DNA from: Rhytidiadelphus loreus
Lineage: Eukaryota > Streptophyta > Bryopsida > Hypnales > Hylocomiaceae
DNA: 64,000 bases
NCBI GenBank assembly: GCA_947034895.1
Contig: OX344764.1
Location: forward strand, 35,652,935-35,716,934
Direction: 5' to 3'
Shown: piece by piece, positions 37,052 through 48,586 of the stretch
Numbering within the stretch: the stretch's first letter is position 1
Layout of the letters: every line of letters starts with the position of its first letter
Notes under the pieces: generated by a model
What the model saw: only the letters and a program-made list of their open reading frames with translations
Database searches by the model: none
What the model was told of the DNA's origin: nothing
Made by a program: the position numbers and the translations under genes

Positions 37052-39902
37052 ATGGAGGGCCCTTCGACCAACCTGAAGGAGAAGTTCAGCGTGTTCGGGG
37101 AGAAGCTGAAGGTGGGGAGCGGCGAGTTGAGCCGCAAGATGAGCGAGCGCATGTCGACCGTGAGCGAGAAGATGAAGGAGCTCTTCCAGGTGCCCACGCA
37201 GGCGGACAAGCTGGTGGAGGACGCGACGGGGGAGAATCTGGAGCTTCCCGATTGGGAGAAGAACCTGGAGATTTGCGACCTGGTGAACCTGGAGAAGGTG
37301 AGCGGACAGGACACCGCCAGGGCGATTAAGAAGCGGATCATGCTCAAGAGCACACGGGTGCAGTACTTGGCTTTGACGCTCCTGGAGACTTGTGTGAAGA
37401 ACTGCGAGAAGATGTTCTCGGAAGTGGCGTCGGAGAAGGTTTTGGATGAGATGGTGAAGATGGTGGATGATCGAGCCACGCCCAACGAGAATCGGGAGAA
37501 GGCGCTCAAGTTGATCGAGGCCTGGGGAGAGGCCACGGAGGAGCTGCGGTATCTGCCCATTTTCGAGGAAACCTATAAGGTCAGTGGGCAACCCCCCCTT
37601 TCTTCACCCTAAGCTTGAGGACACTCTTGGCGTCACTCTAAACCTATTCCGGAGTGTGGGTTTGGGAGATCCTTGGGTTCAAGATGAGCTAAACCTGTTG
37701 AAATCAAAAGTTTATCACTCATTTTTTAATTCCTTATGCAATTTCAAAGTGCGCGGGTGTAGATCACTATCCAAGGATAATAGATGACCCCATTTTCATT
37801 CAAAGACCAGTGACCAGCCGAGTCTTGGATACTTTCACGTCATGCGAATACGTCCATGTTAGGGTATGAATAGATGAGTTCTTTTTGGTTACAGGGGTCA
37901 GTGTGGGGTAGGAGTGTGATTTTGGGGAGATCAGTTCAAAGCTGTGGAGAAATCACTTTGGGTATGTGAGCCAAAGAGACTCTATCGAGATCAGATTTTT
38001 ATCACTGTGCATGAGTTTCTTACGAAACCATTCAATGTGGGAGATCAACCAAGTATATGAATAGATGGGTTGCTGTTGGTAAGAGGGATCAGTCGATGGG
38101 ACATGGAATTAGGTCCCTGATGGTTCTAATGCCCTCTACCTTTCGAATAGGGGTTGTCAGACCTTGCGATTTCTGATTTTGTTACCTAATTAAGCTCAAA
38201 GTGATATTTTTTTCTTCAAGATACTAGCCCCTTGTGGAGTTTTGGAACGCAATTCTGAAATCGACTTCTTCATGGACCAGTCTGATACCCACCTTGATCG
38301 TCTTCATTTGAAGGAAAGAATCTCTATTGTGACTTTGATCTCTGTTGGAGTGCCAAATTGCACTTCTAGAGGGATACAATAGGGTATCATCAGCATACCT
38401 ATTGTTTCAGAATTTGCAGTGAGCTGGTTTGAAAGAGCTGTTTTGTTATTGTAGTGGCAAACCTTGTGCTTCTTGGTCTGCGATTTATTATCAAATTGGG
38501 CATAGCACCATTCTTCTTTCCAAGTATTAGCACTCTGTTGAGTTTTGAAACGCCATACTGAAATCACTTTCCACCCCCTTACTGTAATTCAAAGCCTGCA
38601 GTAAGTTATCCTCTGGATTTGCACATGATAACGGTTTTTTACTTTTTTGCTTCCCGTTGCAGAGTTTGAAATCCAGGGGAATCAGATTTCCGGGAAGGGA
38701 CGAGGAGAGTCTTGCACCGATTTTTACCCCTCCGCAATCTGTGTCGAGGTCAAGCGCCACAGCAGGGTCTGGAGCGCTGGATGGGAGCGCCCACAGCAGA
38801 GATTTGAGTGGTTCTGTAGATCACGATGTGAGCTTTGAAGTCACCAAGGAGGTTTTCGACGTGGCACGCAACAGTGTTGAACTTCTCAACACAGTTTTGA
38901 CGTCGTCTCCACAACAGGAAGTTCTCAAGGTGGATGCTAATACATAACCTCAATTCCTTCTTTGTTTACATAATCCCATGATTTGTACATAACATTCTAG
39001 AGAACTCTATGTTGGCATGGAAAGGAATCCCTGACACCATGGTTTGCAAAGTTGAGCTCAATTTGAATAAGTGATAGCTCCTCAAGTTACTGAGCTGTTG
39101 TCTTCACTTGTGAGAGCATGTTAGAGCTTTAATTTTGCTTAATTTGCTTTGCTTTGGCATGACTTTGTTTTTATTTGGCACTGTTCTCAAAAGGTGCCAT
39201 GCCACTACTCAAGACTGTTATGTTAGATTAGATTTCATGATGGCTATGGATACCTGTTAGCCTAAAATCTTCCATTTTGATCCGCTTGCGAAGGTAGAGA
39301 TTCCGGAAGTACAGTTGGTGCTCTTTTTGCTACAATGAGCGTGACAGTTAGGTCTGTGCAACTGACAAGTTGTCAGGTTATCCAATTTTATACGCATGCA
39401 TAATCCAAGCCCTATACTCTACTCTTCTGAATGCCTAGGACTAATACAGTCGCCGATGATCATGCAGGAGGAGCTGACAATGACGTTAGTGGAGCAGTGT
39501 CGGAGCTCTCAGTTCAAAGTGCAGAGGATCGTTGAGAGGACAGGTGATGCCGATCCTGTACTCTTCGAGGCTTTGAACGTGAATGATGACCTGCAGCGTG
39601 TTTTGGCAAAGTATGAAGAGATGCTAAAAGGAGTTACTGCCGACCAACAACCAGCTCAGCCAGCGGAGCCAGCGTTAGCCCATGTACAAGCTGTTGAAGA
39701 GGAGGATTCTCATCATGGTGCGGAGGAAGCGTCTTCACTTGTGCGGAAGCGTGAGACGAAGCCCAGTACACCTCCCGCCTCTGCTCACGACGACGCTGCA
39801 TTGGCAGATTTGGATGAAATGATTTTTGGCAATAAATCAGCCGAAGGGAGCAACAGCCAGAAGTCCAAGAAACAAAATGCGGACGATTTGATTTCGTTTT
39901 AG
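37052..39902 (+). CDS. TOL: TOM1-like (TOL) VHS/GAT-domain ubiquitin adaptor
   Basis: Three exons: 37052-37579, 38663-38929 and 39468-39902, all joined in phase 0 with GT...AG introns of 1083 and 538 bp, giving 409 aa. The start lies in GCCACCATGG. Residues 1-52 form the basic/amphipathic leader typical of the TOL1/TOL2 subgroup (KFSVFGEKLK...MKELFQ). A VHS domain spans about 53-180 (EDATGENLELPDWEKNLEIC, RVQYLALTLLETCVKNC, ALKLIEAWGE). SLKSRGIRFPGRD-ESLAPIFTPP follows, then a GAT domain of about 232-318 split by intron 2 (ELLNTVL to LVEQCRSSQ...LFEALNVNDDLQ). The tail is short and acidic and ends ADDLISF. TOL proteins bind ubiquitinated membrane cargo at the plasma membrane and early endosomes and pass it to ESCRT, for example in turnover of auxin carriers. 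The family call is firm; the paralogue number is not. Confidence 0.93.
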
Positions 39903-42080
39903 GTTTAGGTGGTCTCTGTACTCCTGTGAGCTTTGTTGTAGTTAGTTTGTTGCACATTTGTATATGCTGTGAACACAAGTGAAGTGCTGAACTTTGGAAA
40001 CGTTTGTTAGCTTTTAGTGGCCATTGGTAATGATCTGCATTGACGGTGTTCAATCTACTTCAGATGGAGGCGTTTGTCATCAATTGGATCAAAATTGTAG
40101 TTTCTATAGCTGGACTGCAAAACAGCGCTGCATTAAAATAGGATGTGACTTTGGCTTCTAAGTATGTCTTAAGTTGGAGCCTGGGTGCTCTTTTTTTACC
40201 GTTTCGTTTAGGATCGTTCCACTGTTCGAAATCGTGCGTCCATGATTTGAATATAAGTGTTCTACATGATGTCTTCATTAGAATAATACTTGAGAGGTTC
40301 ATGTCTTGAGAGGTGATAATCTTGTTCGTATGACAAAATGTTCTAAATGGTTGGTGTTTTGTTGGTAGTATAGTTTACGCACTGAACGTATCCCAATAAG
40401 TGCTGTAAAGCGTGGAAATGTTTTATCACTTTTCTAAGTAAGTTTAGTATGCCATGAGCTTTGAGTATTTGTAGATTGAATTTCTGACAGGACTGCTCAA
40501 TTGGAGTATCCCTCAACGTCTTCCACATTACTTCAAATTATCATGTCGGTGAGCACGTCTGTTCACATGCCCATTCATTGAATATTTTAAAATGCAAATC
40601 AGTTATCAGGTAACCCCTATTGTGGACCCAATTTCTGTTGTGATCCCTTCAAGCAGGGTTGAGGAAGTATCAATTTTTGTTTTTCACATTGAAAAACTGT
40701 ATACAAAGTAATAGGAAGTTTTTTGTTATTACTGGATCAATTGTATGAGTTTGTTATGAATTTTGAAGTGAATTTGCCCTCAATTCAAGCCAATTGGTGT
40801 TAACAATTAAAACAACTTTTGAATGATTGGCATGGAATTAGAACTTGAGATTGCTATAATTGGTAGTGCAACAAAACCCATGTAAAATAGATACAAGAAA
40901 ATCTACATTTGGACTTTGGACAACACAAATAGACCCAATTGAAAACAAGCTAATAAACAAATATTATAGAGGCTATGCAAAATCATGTCTAGAAAAGGAA
41001 ATTCATATAAATGGTTGTGATATTTGCATGATTTTTATTTTTGTGGTATCATGGTTAGTAGTTTAGGATTTATTCTATAAAGAGTTTGAGTTGTATGTCA
41101 AATTTTGAAGTTAGATATTTCTATATTTTGTATTGTAACATGGCATTGTTGTCATCACACTCATAGTTTAACAAAGAAAATTTAAGTTTGATCCAACTTT
41201 AGATTTGATTAAACCCACAGAAAAACAATTAGTCACTTTGATGAATTAAGGTAAAGTGACCAAAGCATAACACCTATGCATAACCTTATATACCCTCTAT
41301 TATTTCAAAATCAAAACCTAGGGTTGTCATTTTTTTCTTTTTTATATGGCTCAAATCTCATAAATAAGTATGACCATCCTAGATTTGGGGGTTTGGAATA
41401 AAGAGGGCATATACATTGTAAAACAATTAGGTAGGGTCACAATTAGAGCATCTTCTCCTATCCAATAAAAGTTAATCATGTCATAATACCAAGTCACTTT
41501 TCAAAAAATAACCTATATGAAGGTTATATTTGATATAAATTGTCATTTTTGTAAAAAGAAGTGTCACATGTTATTTTGTAAATGGTATGAAGTGATGTGG
41601 ACCCTTGAGAATCTAGTGTGGAAATTCAATTTGGACACGTGAGTGTGAAAATCACTTCCTTATCCCACCCATGCAACTCACTGCAATAACTTCAAACAAA
41701 TACAAGTCTCCTAGTTTGCAAAGGTAAAACAAATCTCTATCATTTATTTGTCAAAGATAATTTTTTTACTAGAATTGCCAAATCCTAGCAAATAAGCAAT
41801 TTTGGCAATGCCAAGGAAATTCATTGACATATCTAAGCATTAATTGCACACTTTTCATCCATTTTATTTGGTTAGTATCCTTATTTGCCATGTGGATCCA
41901 CAATAGGTATGCTTCTTTTATGTTGAGGTTCACTAGGAGTCAAGATTTCATACTTGAATAGTTTTAGAACTTTTGTTTTTCTACATTTGAAATTAGATAC
42001 TGAAATCATTATGAATAGTAAAGTTTTGGGTTTGCTCAAAATGAAAGGGGAGGGCTACATTTTCAAAAAAATTACAAATT
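39903..42080. other. 3' end of the TOL transcript, then gene-free DNA
   Basis: The first 200 or so bases keep the richer composition of the gene and probably hold the 3' UTR; no single polyadenylation signal stands out. From about 40600 the sequence is AT-rich with short, domain-free frames. Confidence 0.4.
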
Positions 42081-42084
42081 TGAA

Positions 42085-43030
42085 AATTTCTTTTTGTTGC
42101 TCTCTCCTTGAAACTCCCTCATTCCTTCTACTCAGTAATTTTTGTGACACAATAGGGAAGTGCCAAAGTTCCTCTTTCAATTTCTTTTGTTGCTTTCTCC
42201 TTAAAATTTCCTTGTTTCCTACTGATTTTTCTAATACAATAGAGTGGTGCCAAAGTTCCTTTCTCAATTTCTTTTGTTTCTCTCTCCTTGAAACTATATC
42301 TTGTTTCCTACTAACTTTTTTGAAACGATAGGGAGGCTCTACAGTTCCTTTTTCAATTTTCTTGTTGCTCTCTCCTTGAAACTTAGTCTTGTTTCCTACT
42401 AACTTTTTTGAAACGATAGGGAGGTGTCAAAGTTCCTTTCTCAATTTTTTTGATGCTCTCTCCTTGCATTAGAAGAAATTTGAACACTCAAAACTGCCAT
42501 TTCTATAGCAAAGAGTAAAGGGCTGCCAATTTTTTATCTGGGGCAGCCATGCAGTGTAAGTATAGAAAAAATAAAAATAAAAATATTTTTTTATTTTTTA
42601 TTTTTATTTTTTATTTAATTTTAAATATTTTTTATTTTTTATTTTTAAAAAAAAAGTTGCTAGTCTGACATGGCGTTGATGTGGCACTAATAGGAAAAAA
42701 TAAATAAAAATAAAAATAAATTCCCTAATTGCACCGAAATTGCACACGGGGGTGAAAAACTAGGCAACCGTTTGTAGGACTCAAATTTCTTCTAACTTTT
42801 CTTATAGAATAGAGATCGTCAAAGTTCCTTTCTCAATTTTTTTTGTTTCTCTCTCCTTGAAACTCCGTCTTGTTTCCTACTAACTTTTTTGAAACAATAG
42901 GAATTAGGGAGGTGTCAAAGTTCCTTCCTCAATATTTTTATTGCTTTCTCCTTAAAACTCCCTTATTTTCTACTAACTTTTCTCACACGATAGAGAACGT
43001 CAAAGTTCGTTTCTCAATTTCCACTCTTGA
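42085..43030 (+). repeat. 87-bp minisatellite, about seven units
   Basis: The marker AAAGTTCC recurs at 42165, 42252, 42341 (ACAGTTCC), 42429, 42821, 42917 and 43002 (AAAGTTCG). Spacings are 85-96 bp except for one 392-bp gap, which is filled by a MITE. Each unit reads roughly CTCTCCTTGAAACTC, then TTGTTTCCTACTAAC, then GAAACGATAGGGAGG, then CAAAGTTCCTTTCTCAATTT. The open frame at 41954-42331 is a by-product. Confidence 0.8.
42467..42796. mobile_element. CATTAG-end MITE, copy 6, inside the 87-bp array
   Basis: It begins CATTAGAAGAAATTTG and ends CAAATTTCTTCTAAC, 330 bp. The core is a long TTTTTATTTTT tract (about 42566-42650), with GGGCAGCCATG on its left and GACATGGCG plus GATGTGGC on its right. 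It interrupts one minisatellite unit, so it inserted after the array formed; about 20 bp of the unit seem to be lost at the junction. Confidence 0.7.
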
Positions 43031-43434
43031 CACACCAAGTGATAACCACAATTCAATCTCAATTCCCAGCCTCCCAGCCTTGACGGACTCCCCCTGTCGA
43101 GAGAGTAAACAGAACTGCTGAAAAGCGTTGCCACGGCAAACATGCCCCACTGATGACAAGCCTCCAGAGCCGCCGCGGCGTCACTCTGCGTCAAGCGGTC
43201 AACACGCATCCCCCAAGCCGGCGTCACTCTTGTCAACGTGTACAGTAGCCGTCGAAGTGAAAACGCGGATGCCCTGATTTGCTCAGAAAATTTTTCACCT
43301 AACTTCTGAATTGAACGTGTTGAGGAATTCGTTTTCTTACACCCACACCTCTCTACTGTCACCCAGACTACACTAGATCCACTCAGGTGCTGATACGGAG
43401 ATCCTGACTTCTCTTTTGTCACGCCCTTCACCAC
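43000..43434 (-). CDS. Exon-like GC-rich open frame, unidentified
   Basis: On the minus strand a frame is open for 144 codons through a GC-rich island (about 43040-43440) in otherwise AT-rich DNA. The translation reads like a folded protein (KLGEKFSEQIRASAF, LTRVTPAWGMRVDRL, AAALEACHQWGMFAVATLF). The frame opens with GTG, not ATG, so if real it would be an internal exon or a fragment. The right edge carries a roughly 130-bp duplicated motif (GGTGCTRATAYGGAG...CTGTCAC at about 43387 and 43520), which hints at repeat origin. I recognise no domain. Confidence 0.25.
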   Translation of the reverse strand: MVKGVTKEKSGSPYQHLSGSSVVWVTVERCGCKKTNSSTRSIQKLGEKFSEQIRASAFSLRRLLYTLTRVTPAWGMRVDRLTQSDAAAALEACHQWGMFAVATLFSSSVYSLDRGSPSRLGGWELRLNCGYHLVCQEWKLRNEL

Positions 43435-43583
43435 TCCAACTAACTCAACTTACACAGTCATGCTCACATGGAGTTTTGACATCTAAACTGACTCAGCCAT
43501 AGACACAGAACAGGAAGGTGCTAATATGGAGTTCTGACCTCTCTACTGTCACAGCCTAGGCACCCCAAATCGACACTGTGTGC

Positions 43584-43852
43584 TTAGAGCATCCCCATCA
43601 ATGTGTTCTCTATCCCCAAACTTGAGACCTCAAACTAGTCAACCTTGACTTTATAGAGATGAGACCTTGCGAGTTCTCTATATGAGCTCCAATATAGGGA
43701 ATTGGGCCCAACTTTTACCAAGTTCTCCATAAATTTGGGGTAGAGATCTTGTTTCGAGACTGGTGCGCGCAAGCTTCTGTATCTCCATCCCCATCTGAGG
43801 TCTTCTCCCTAAATATTTAGGGATACAAAACAGATTGGTGGGGATGCTCTTA
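43584..43852. mobile_element. Tourist-like MITE with TTA target duplication
   Basis: The element 43587-43849 (263 bp) begins GAGCATCCCCATCAATGTG and ends GATTGGTGGGGATGCTC. It is flanked on both sides by TTA (43584-43586 and 43850-43852). A GAGCATC-CCA terminus with a TTA duplication is the mark of PIF/Harbinger-related Tourist MITEs in plants. Both ends and the duplication are intact, suggesting a young insertion. Confidence 0.85.
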
Positions 43853-45598
43853 TTGACTCTGTCCGTCCTTTAGACAGAGACTGAGGTAAACCAGCCCATT
43901 ACCACCATGATTTGCAATCTGAATATGTTGGGGCCAACTTCAAGAGGGGCATATATTTTTTTAGAGGTGTGTGCATGTTTCACAAATCAAATCCAAGTGG
44001 AATTATAAATTTTCGATTAAAATTATAATTTCTGTGAATTTTTGAAGTGGTTTGCGCTGAAATTACAAAACTGCCTATAGACTAGAGTCATAAACGTCCC
44101 CTAACCAATCCCCATAACTACCCAAGTTAAGAGTGACACATTATCCTTTGTTGTCATAAAAATTCTGATTTTGTCATAAAAAATTATGGATTTGGATGTT
44201 TTCTGGATGGAATTGGGCCCTAAGTTAGGTGACGGATTGATCTACTGACGGAATTGGAAAGCAAACGGTAATGGAAAGTGAATGGTAATGGGCTAGTTTA
44301 CCTTATGGCATTGACTCTCTCATCGGTTGTGGTTTTTGGATCCGAGTTTTCAAATCTTATCTACAACCACATCTACAATACACAACGCAATTAAGGTTTG
44401 GTTGGAGGGGAGGCAACTAGTTGGACCTCCCCTTCCTTGTTCGATTGACCAAATGGAGAGGGGGTTCGATTTGTATTTCTTATTTTTTAAATTATATATT
44501 TTAAATTTTGCTTGCATATCATTGATTCAATGTTTTGTGGATCTCTCTTGTCCCTTAATCTTGAAGTAATGTTGAGGACGTTTTGTATCCTTTGGATGAT
44601 TTCAAGAGGTTTTATAGGATGAAATAATTTTTTTTAATCCAATTGGTTTTTAGGAGTTGCTTGAGTGCATTTAAAAATAATTGTATTGACTCCCTCACTA
44701 TTCTATTATTGTTTTTTTAGAGGAAGACGATGCTTAATTCATGAATCCCCCTTGTAATGTATTTTGGTCACGTCTTCTTCTACACTTTTAATGTGATTTT
44801 TAGTCATAAAATGATAATTTTTGGATTTGAGTTCAACTAATGAAGTGGATTTGTCAATAAAATTTTATTGCAATTTTTAGTCTAATTGGAAAATTTGGAA
44901 AATTTGGAAAATTTAATATTTTATTGCTATTTGAACTTAGGATCTATAATTACGGTTTGCTGATTTTTTAATTTTAGAATGATACAATAATATGATGTCA
45001 TAAACTATAATGTACACTTATAGTGTGCATTTAATAAAATTGAGCATATTTTGTACTCCTTCCGTTCTAAAATGATCTTCATGTTACACTTTGTGACATT
45101 GAAAATTGATCAAATTCTTTAATTACTATTTGGAACTAGTAAAACAACTCCCAACAATAGTTGTCTCTCTATCCATGCAATCATCAATTGAAAGATAAAT
45201 GAAATAACTAAAGGGGTCAAATGAATCAACATTGTTCGTTCTTATTTTTTGCATCTCTTTGATTGTTGCCTAATTGAAGGAGATTGGGAAGGAGATGAAG
45301 CTTTGGAAGGTAGTACAAAGGTCCACCCGTAGTCTTAGCCTATACTAATTACCTACAAAATGGTTCTTCATACTCAACAATTAAATGTTCATTGGTGCTC
45401 CTTGCAATTACCAAAAAAATTCACTTTTCAATACTCCAAAATTGCAATTTGAAAAGGGTTCCAAAACTCAAAGTTTCAAGGATGCTAGGAGTACACTGAA
45501 CTCTACTTTCAATGGAAAATGAGTTTTAAAAATGTTATTTTTAGCTTTAATCCAAAATATTTTGTCCAACAAGATCATTTGGGGACCATGGTTGCTAT
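43853..45598. other. Gene-free interval
   Basis: One 80-codon frame at 44327-44569 has a less AT-rich first half but no recognisable domain. The rest is AT-rich without structure I can name. Confidence 0.35.
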
Positions 45599-46110
45599 TA
45601 TGTGAGCCTAGGATCTTGAGCCCATGAGCATAGGAGCCTAGGCTCGTATATTATAGGCACCTTCCATAGTTATAGTATGTTTATATTATAGGTGTCTATA
45701 TTGTAGATACCTATGTCACAAGCACCTTCTATGTTTATAGAATTATAGGATGTTTATATTATAGGTGCCTAATTACATAATAGGTGTCTATTTTATAAGC
45801 ACCTTCTATGGTTATAGGATATTTATATTATAGTTGTCTGTTATAGGCACCTATATTAAAGGTATATATGTTGTAGTTACCTATATTATAAGCACCTTTC
45901 ATGGTTATAGGATGTTTATATTATAGGTGTTTATGTTATAAGCACCTTCCATGGTTATAAAATGTTTATATTATAGGTGTCTATATTATAGGCACTTTCT
46001 ATAGCTATAGGATCATGTTTATATTATAAGTATGTATGTTGTAAACATCTCTAATAGTAGTAGAGTACCTATGTGCACAGACTCAAGGCTCACATTTCTA
46101 GACTCACATA
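45599..46110. mobile_element. Foldback-type element with internal tandem repeats
   Basis: The ends TATGTGAGCCTAG (left) and CTAGACTCACATA (right) are inverted repeats. Just inside them CTTGAGCCCATGAG and GACTCAAGGCTCACA also correspond loosely. The interior (about 45640-46060) is a degenerate tandem repeat of TTATAGGCACC, TTCYATGGTTATAGGATG and TTTATATTATAGGTG words, in about eight rounds. It has no coding capacity. Variable internal repeats between inverted ends are the plan of foldback elements. Confidence 0.5.
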
Positions 46111-46508
46111 CTAGCATCGTTGATTTGAAAATAGAGGGAGTATTTGTTATGAATTTTCTTCATTGTTCCTTAAAAAAATTAACTATAATTTAACATTTTT
46201 ATCAAAGAAATGAAATTTTTATGATTCATACAATCATAAAAGACATGTGATTTCATCTCTATATAATAAATATAAAAAATTTCATTCATAATTGCAAAAT
46301 GACAACAAATAATATAACGGATTATGAAGCCTAAATTTGTGGTCATAATATGCCCATCTTTTCAAGGTTATGGTAGAAATACATGGTTTCTTCCGTCTCG
46401 TTTAGTTTTGTGAACTAGAAGTTACTTTGTTCATGTATTATTAATATAGCCTTAAATTTTTTGTATAGAATGTCTCCAATTTTTTATGTGATGTTTTATA
46501 GTAGTAAA

Positions 46509-47413
46509 TTAACCCCTAAAGTTCTTTGATGTTTAGAAGTGTAAAACTACTTCAGAATACTTGACCTACAACTAAAATCTTCATCTATATTATTTTAGTT
46601 TTTAATGAATTCTACTATAGGATCTTTTAGTTAATTTGTTCAAGTACATCCTTCTCAAATTTTAGAGTAAATATCCCCACCAATTTCAAATTCAATGAGC
46701 TTAAAATTCAAAAAGTAGTTTATTTTAGCCCTCCTAAAAGGTAATGTTATGTCTTTCAACAGTTTTTAAAGAAAAAACATGTATGTCCCATAACTTGTGC
46801 AATTTAGTTATTTAGTCAATACATTGTAAAGTGGATTGAGAATATATGTAAAAATATTTAACAAAAAATAAAAATTAATAAAATGGAAGGTAGTACTAAA
46901 TGAAAGAAAAAGCTAAACTGCTAATAACTTTTACAAGAAATTGAGAATTGCTAATTCCAATAGTGAGAATGTTCTACTAACAACTAGTTTCCTTTGTTTT
47001 TTTGTTTTTTTTCAAATTTGAGTTCAAAAAATGACTTTATATGTTTTTTCTACCTTCATTGATTACAAAATAAACTCCGCATGACATCCACCTCATTATT
47101 TGGAATTGAATGGTTTAAATATTTTTGAAAAGTATCAATCTATAGGATCCAAGAAAATTAATTAACCTTTTTTAGAATATAGTTTTAGTTGCCTGGTTTG
47201 ACATAAAAATGAGTTTTATTTATTTTTATTTATTTATTTATTTATTTATACAATATTTATTGGAAAGATGTGAAACAAAGTTTTACACATAGGTTGAAAT
47301 GATTAGCATCCATCCTAAAAATTTCATGCAAAAATTCCAAGTTATGAAGTTAGCCGAGTCTGCCTACATTTTCAAAGTCCTCAAAGTGGGCTCCTTAGTC
47401 TTTTAGGGGTTAA
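46509..47413 (-). mobile_element. TTAA/CCCC-ended element, 905 bp
   Basis: It begins TTAACCCCTAAAG and ends CTTTTAGGGGTTAA, with TTAA at both edges. Its minus strand around 46970-46930 (GTTAGTAGAACATTCTCAC and CTATTGGAATTAGC) is a diverged match of the CAACATTACAACC and ATTGGGATTGGC blocks of the 47662 element, so the two lie in opposite orientation, 250 bp apart. A (TTTA)n tract sits inside at 47215-47250. No protein is encoded. Confidence 0.6.
47215..47250. repeat. (TTTA)n microsatellite
   Basis: About eight consecutive TTTA/ATTT units within the 46509-47413 element. Confidence 0.85.
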
Positions 47414-47661
47414 CATAGACTTAAGTGGATTTTTTTTCTTTCCAAAAGGTGCTTCAGGTATACACCAAGTAGGACAATTTAAGGATCTTGAATATGAAAA
47501 CTTATAAAAAATACAAAAATTCTCTAAGGAATATAACAATTCAAAAAATTATAATTATAATTTGTTTACATGTAAATAAAGTAAATATTATGCTCATAAT
47601 CTTTCAATCTACAAATATGAATTCATTTTTCACTCCAAAATTAAGGTAGATAGATCCATTA

Positions 47662-48586
47662 TTAACCCCTAAACGTCCAAACAATGTTTTTTGGCAACAT
47701 AGCAATTTTTGGCAGCTCACTACAGACGGATTTTTTCATCTTTTCCTTTGAAAATTTCACACAATATGGGGACAAGATGTATTTTTAAGGCCCAACAATT
47801 TTCATAACTTTTGACTACATGGTTCAAAAGTTATTGCATGATATGTAATTTTCAATGTTCAACGGGCAGTCCAGGCAGAAAAAAAAAACTTTTTTGAAAA
47901 TCACTTTTAAAAAAAAATTGAAATTGATTCTTTAGATTTTTATATATGTGGTAAGCTTTGAATCATTCCATTTTGATTAATGAGATGAAAGTTATGAGGA
48001 ATTTTAGTTTGGGTTAGTTTGTGGATAGTTATGGAATCTCTACTCTAAAATAAACTTTGAAGTCCTTTATTTAATTCAATTTTAAATATTTTAGGAAAAA
48101 AATATAAAAATAAGGTGTATATTGTTTATTACAACATTACAACCATTGGGATTGGCATTTTTCAATTCTATAAATAAATTGTTAACAATTTAATATTTTT
48201 AATCATTCTCTACTTCTTTCTACTTACTATTTTTTTCCTATATGTTGTACAATTCCAAATGATCTAAATTTTTTCAAGCATGTAGCCAACTTGACTCGAG
48301 GAATGAATCCAAAGAGTAACTACCATTTTGGACATTTTTTCCTACAAATGTGAGCTTGTGTAGTGCAACTGTCCGTATTTTCATATGGCCAAAATGCTAA
48401 TATCTTGCAATATACGCGGTGGAAACTTATGAAAATTTTCCACATCTTCTCTAACTATTCTACTACAAGATCCTATGGTTACATTTTTCTATAAATTTTT
48501 TTCATCTAAAATTTGGTGCTTATAAATGCAAGGGCAGTTTTGGAGCGTTTTTGGTGAAAACATAGTCTTCGACGTTTAGGGGTGAA
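47662..48586 (+). mobile_element. TTAA/CCCC-ended element, 925 bp (reference copy)
   Basis: It starts TTAACCCCTAAACGTC and ends GACGTTTAGGGGTGAA: 16-bp inverted ends with one mismatch, in the outer TTAA of the right side. It aligns with the minus strand of 15597-16279, and its first 280 bp align with the minus strand of 50227-50497. It has only short frames and no transposase. Confidence 0.7.

Noticed and set aside
36971..37591. Two minus-strand frames of 187-206 codons
   Set aside because: They are antisense shadows of TOL exon 1, whose sense strand encodes a clear VHS domain.
41954..42331. 125-codon plus-strand frame
   Set aside because: It is explained by the 87-bp minisatellite, whose period is a multiple of three and keeps a frame open.
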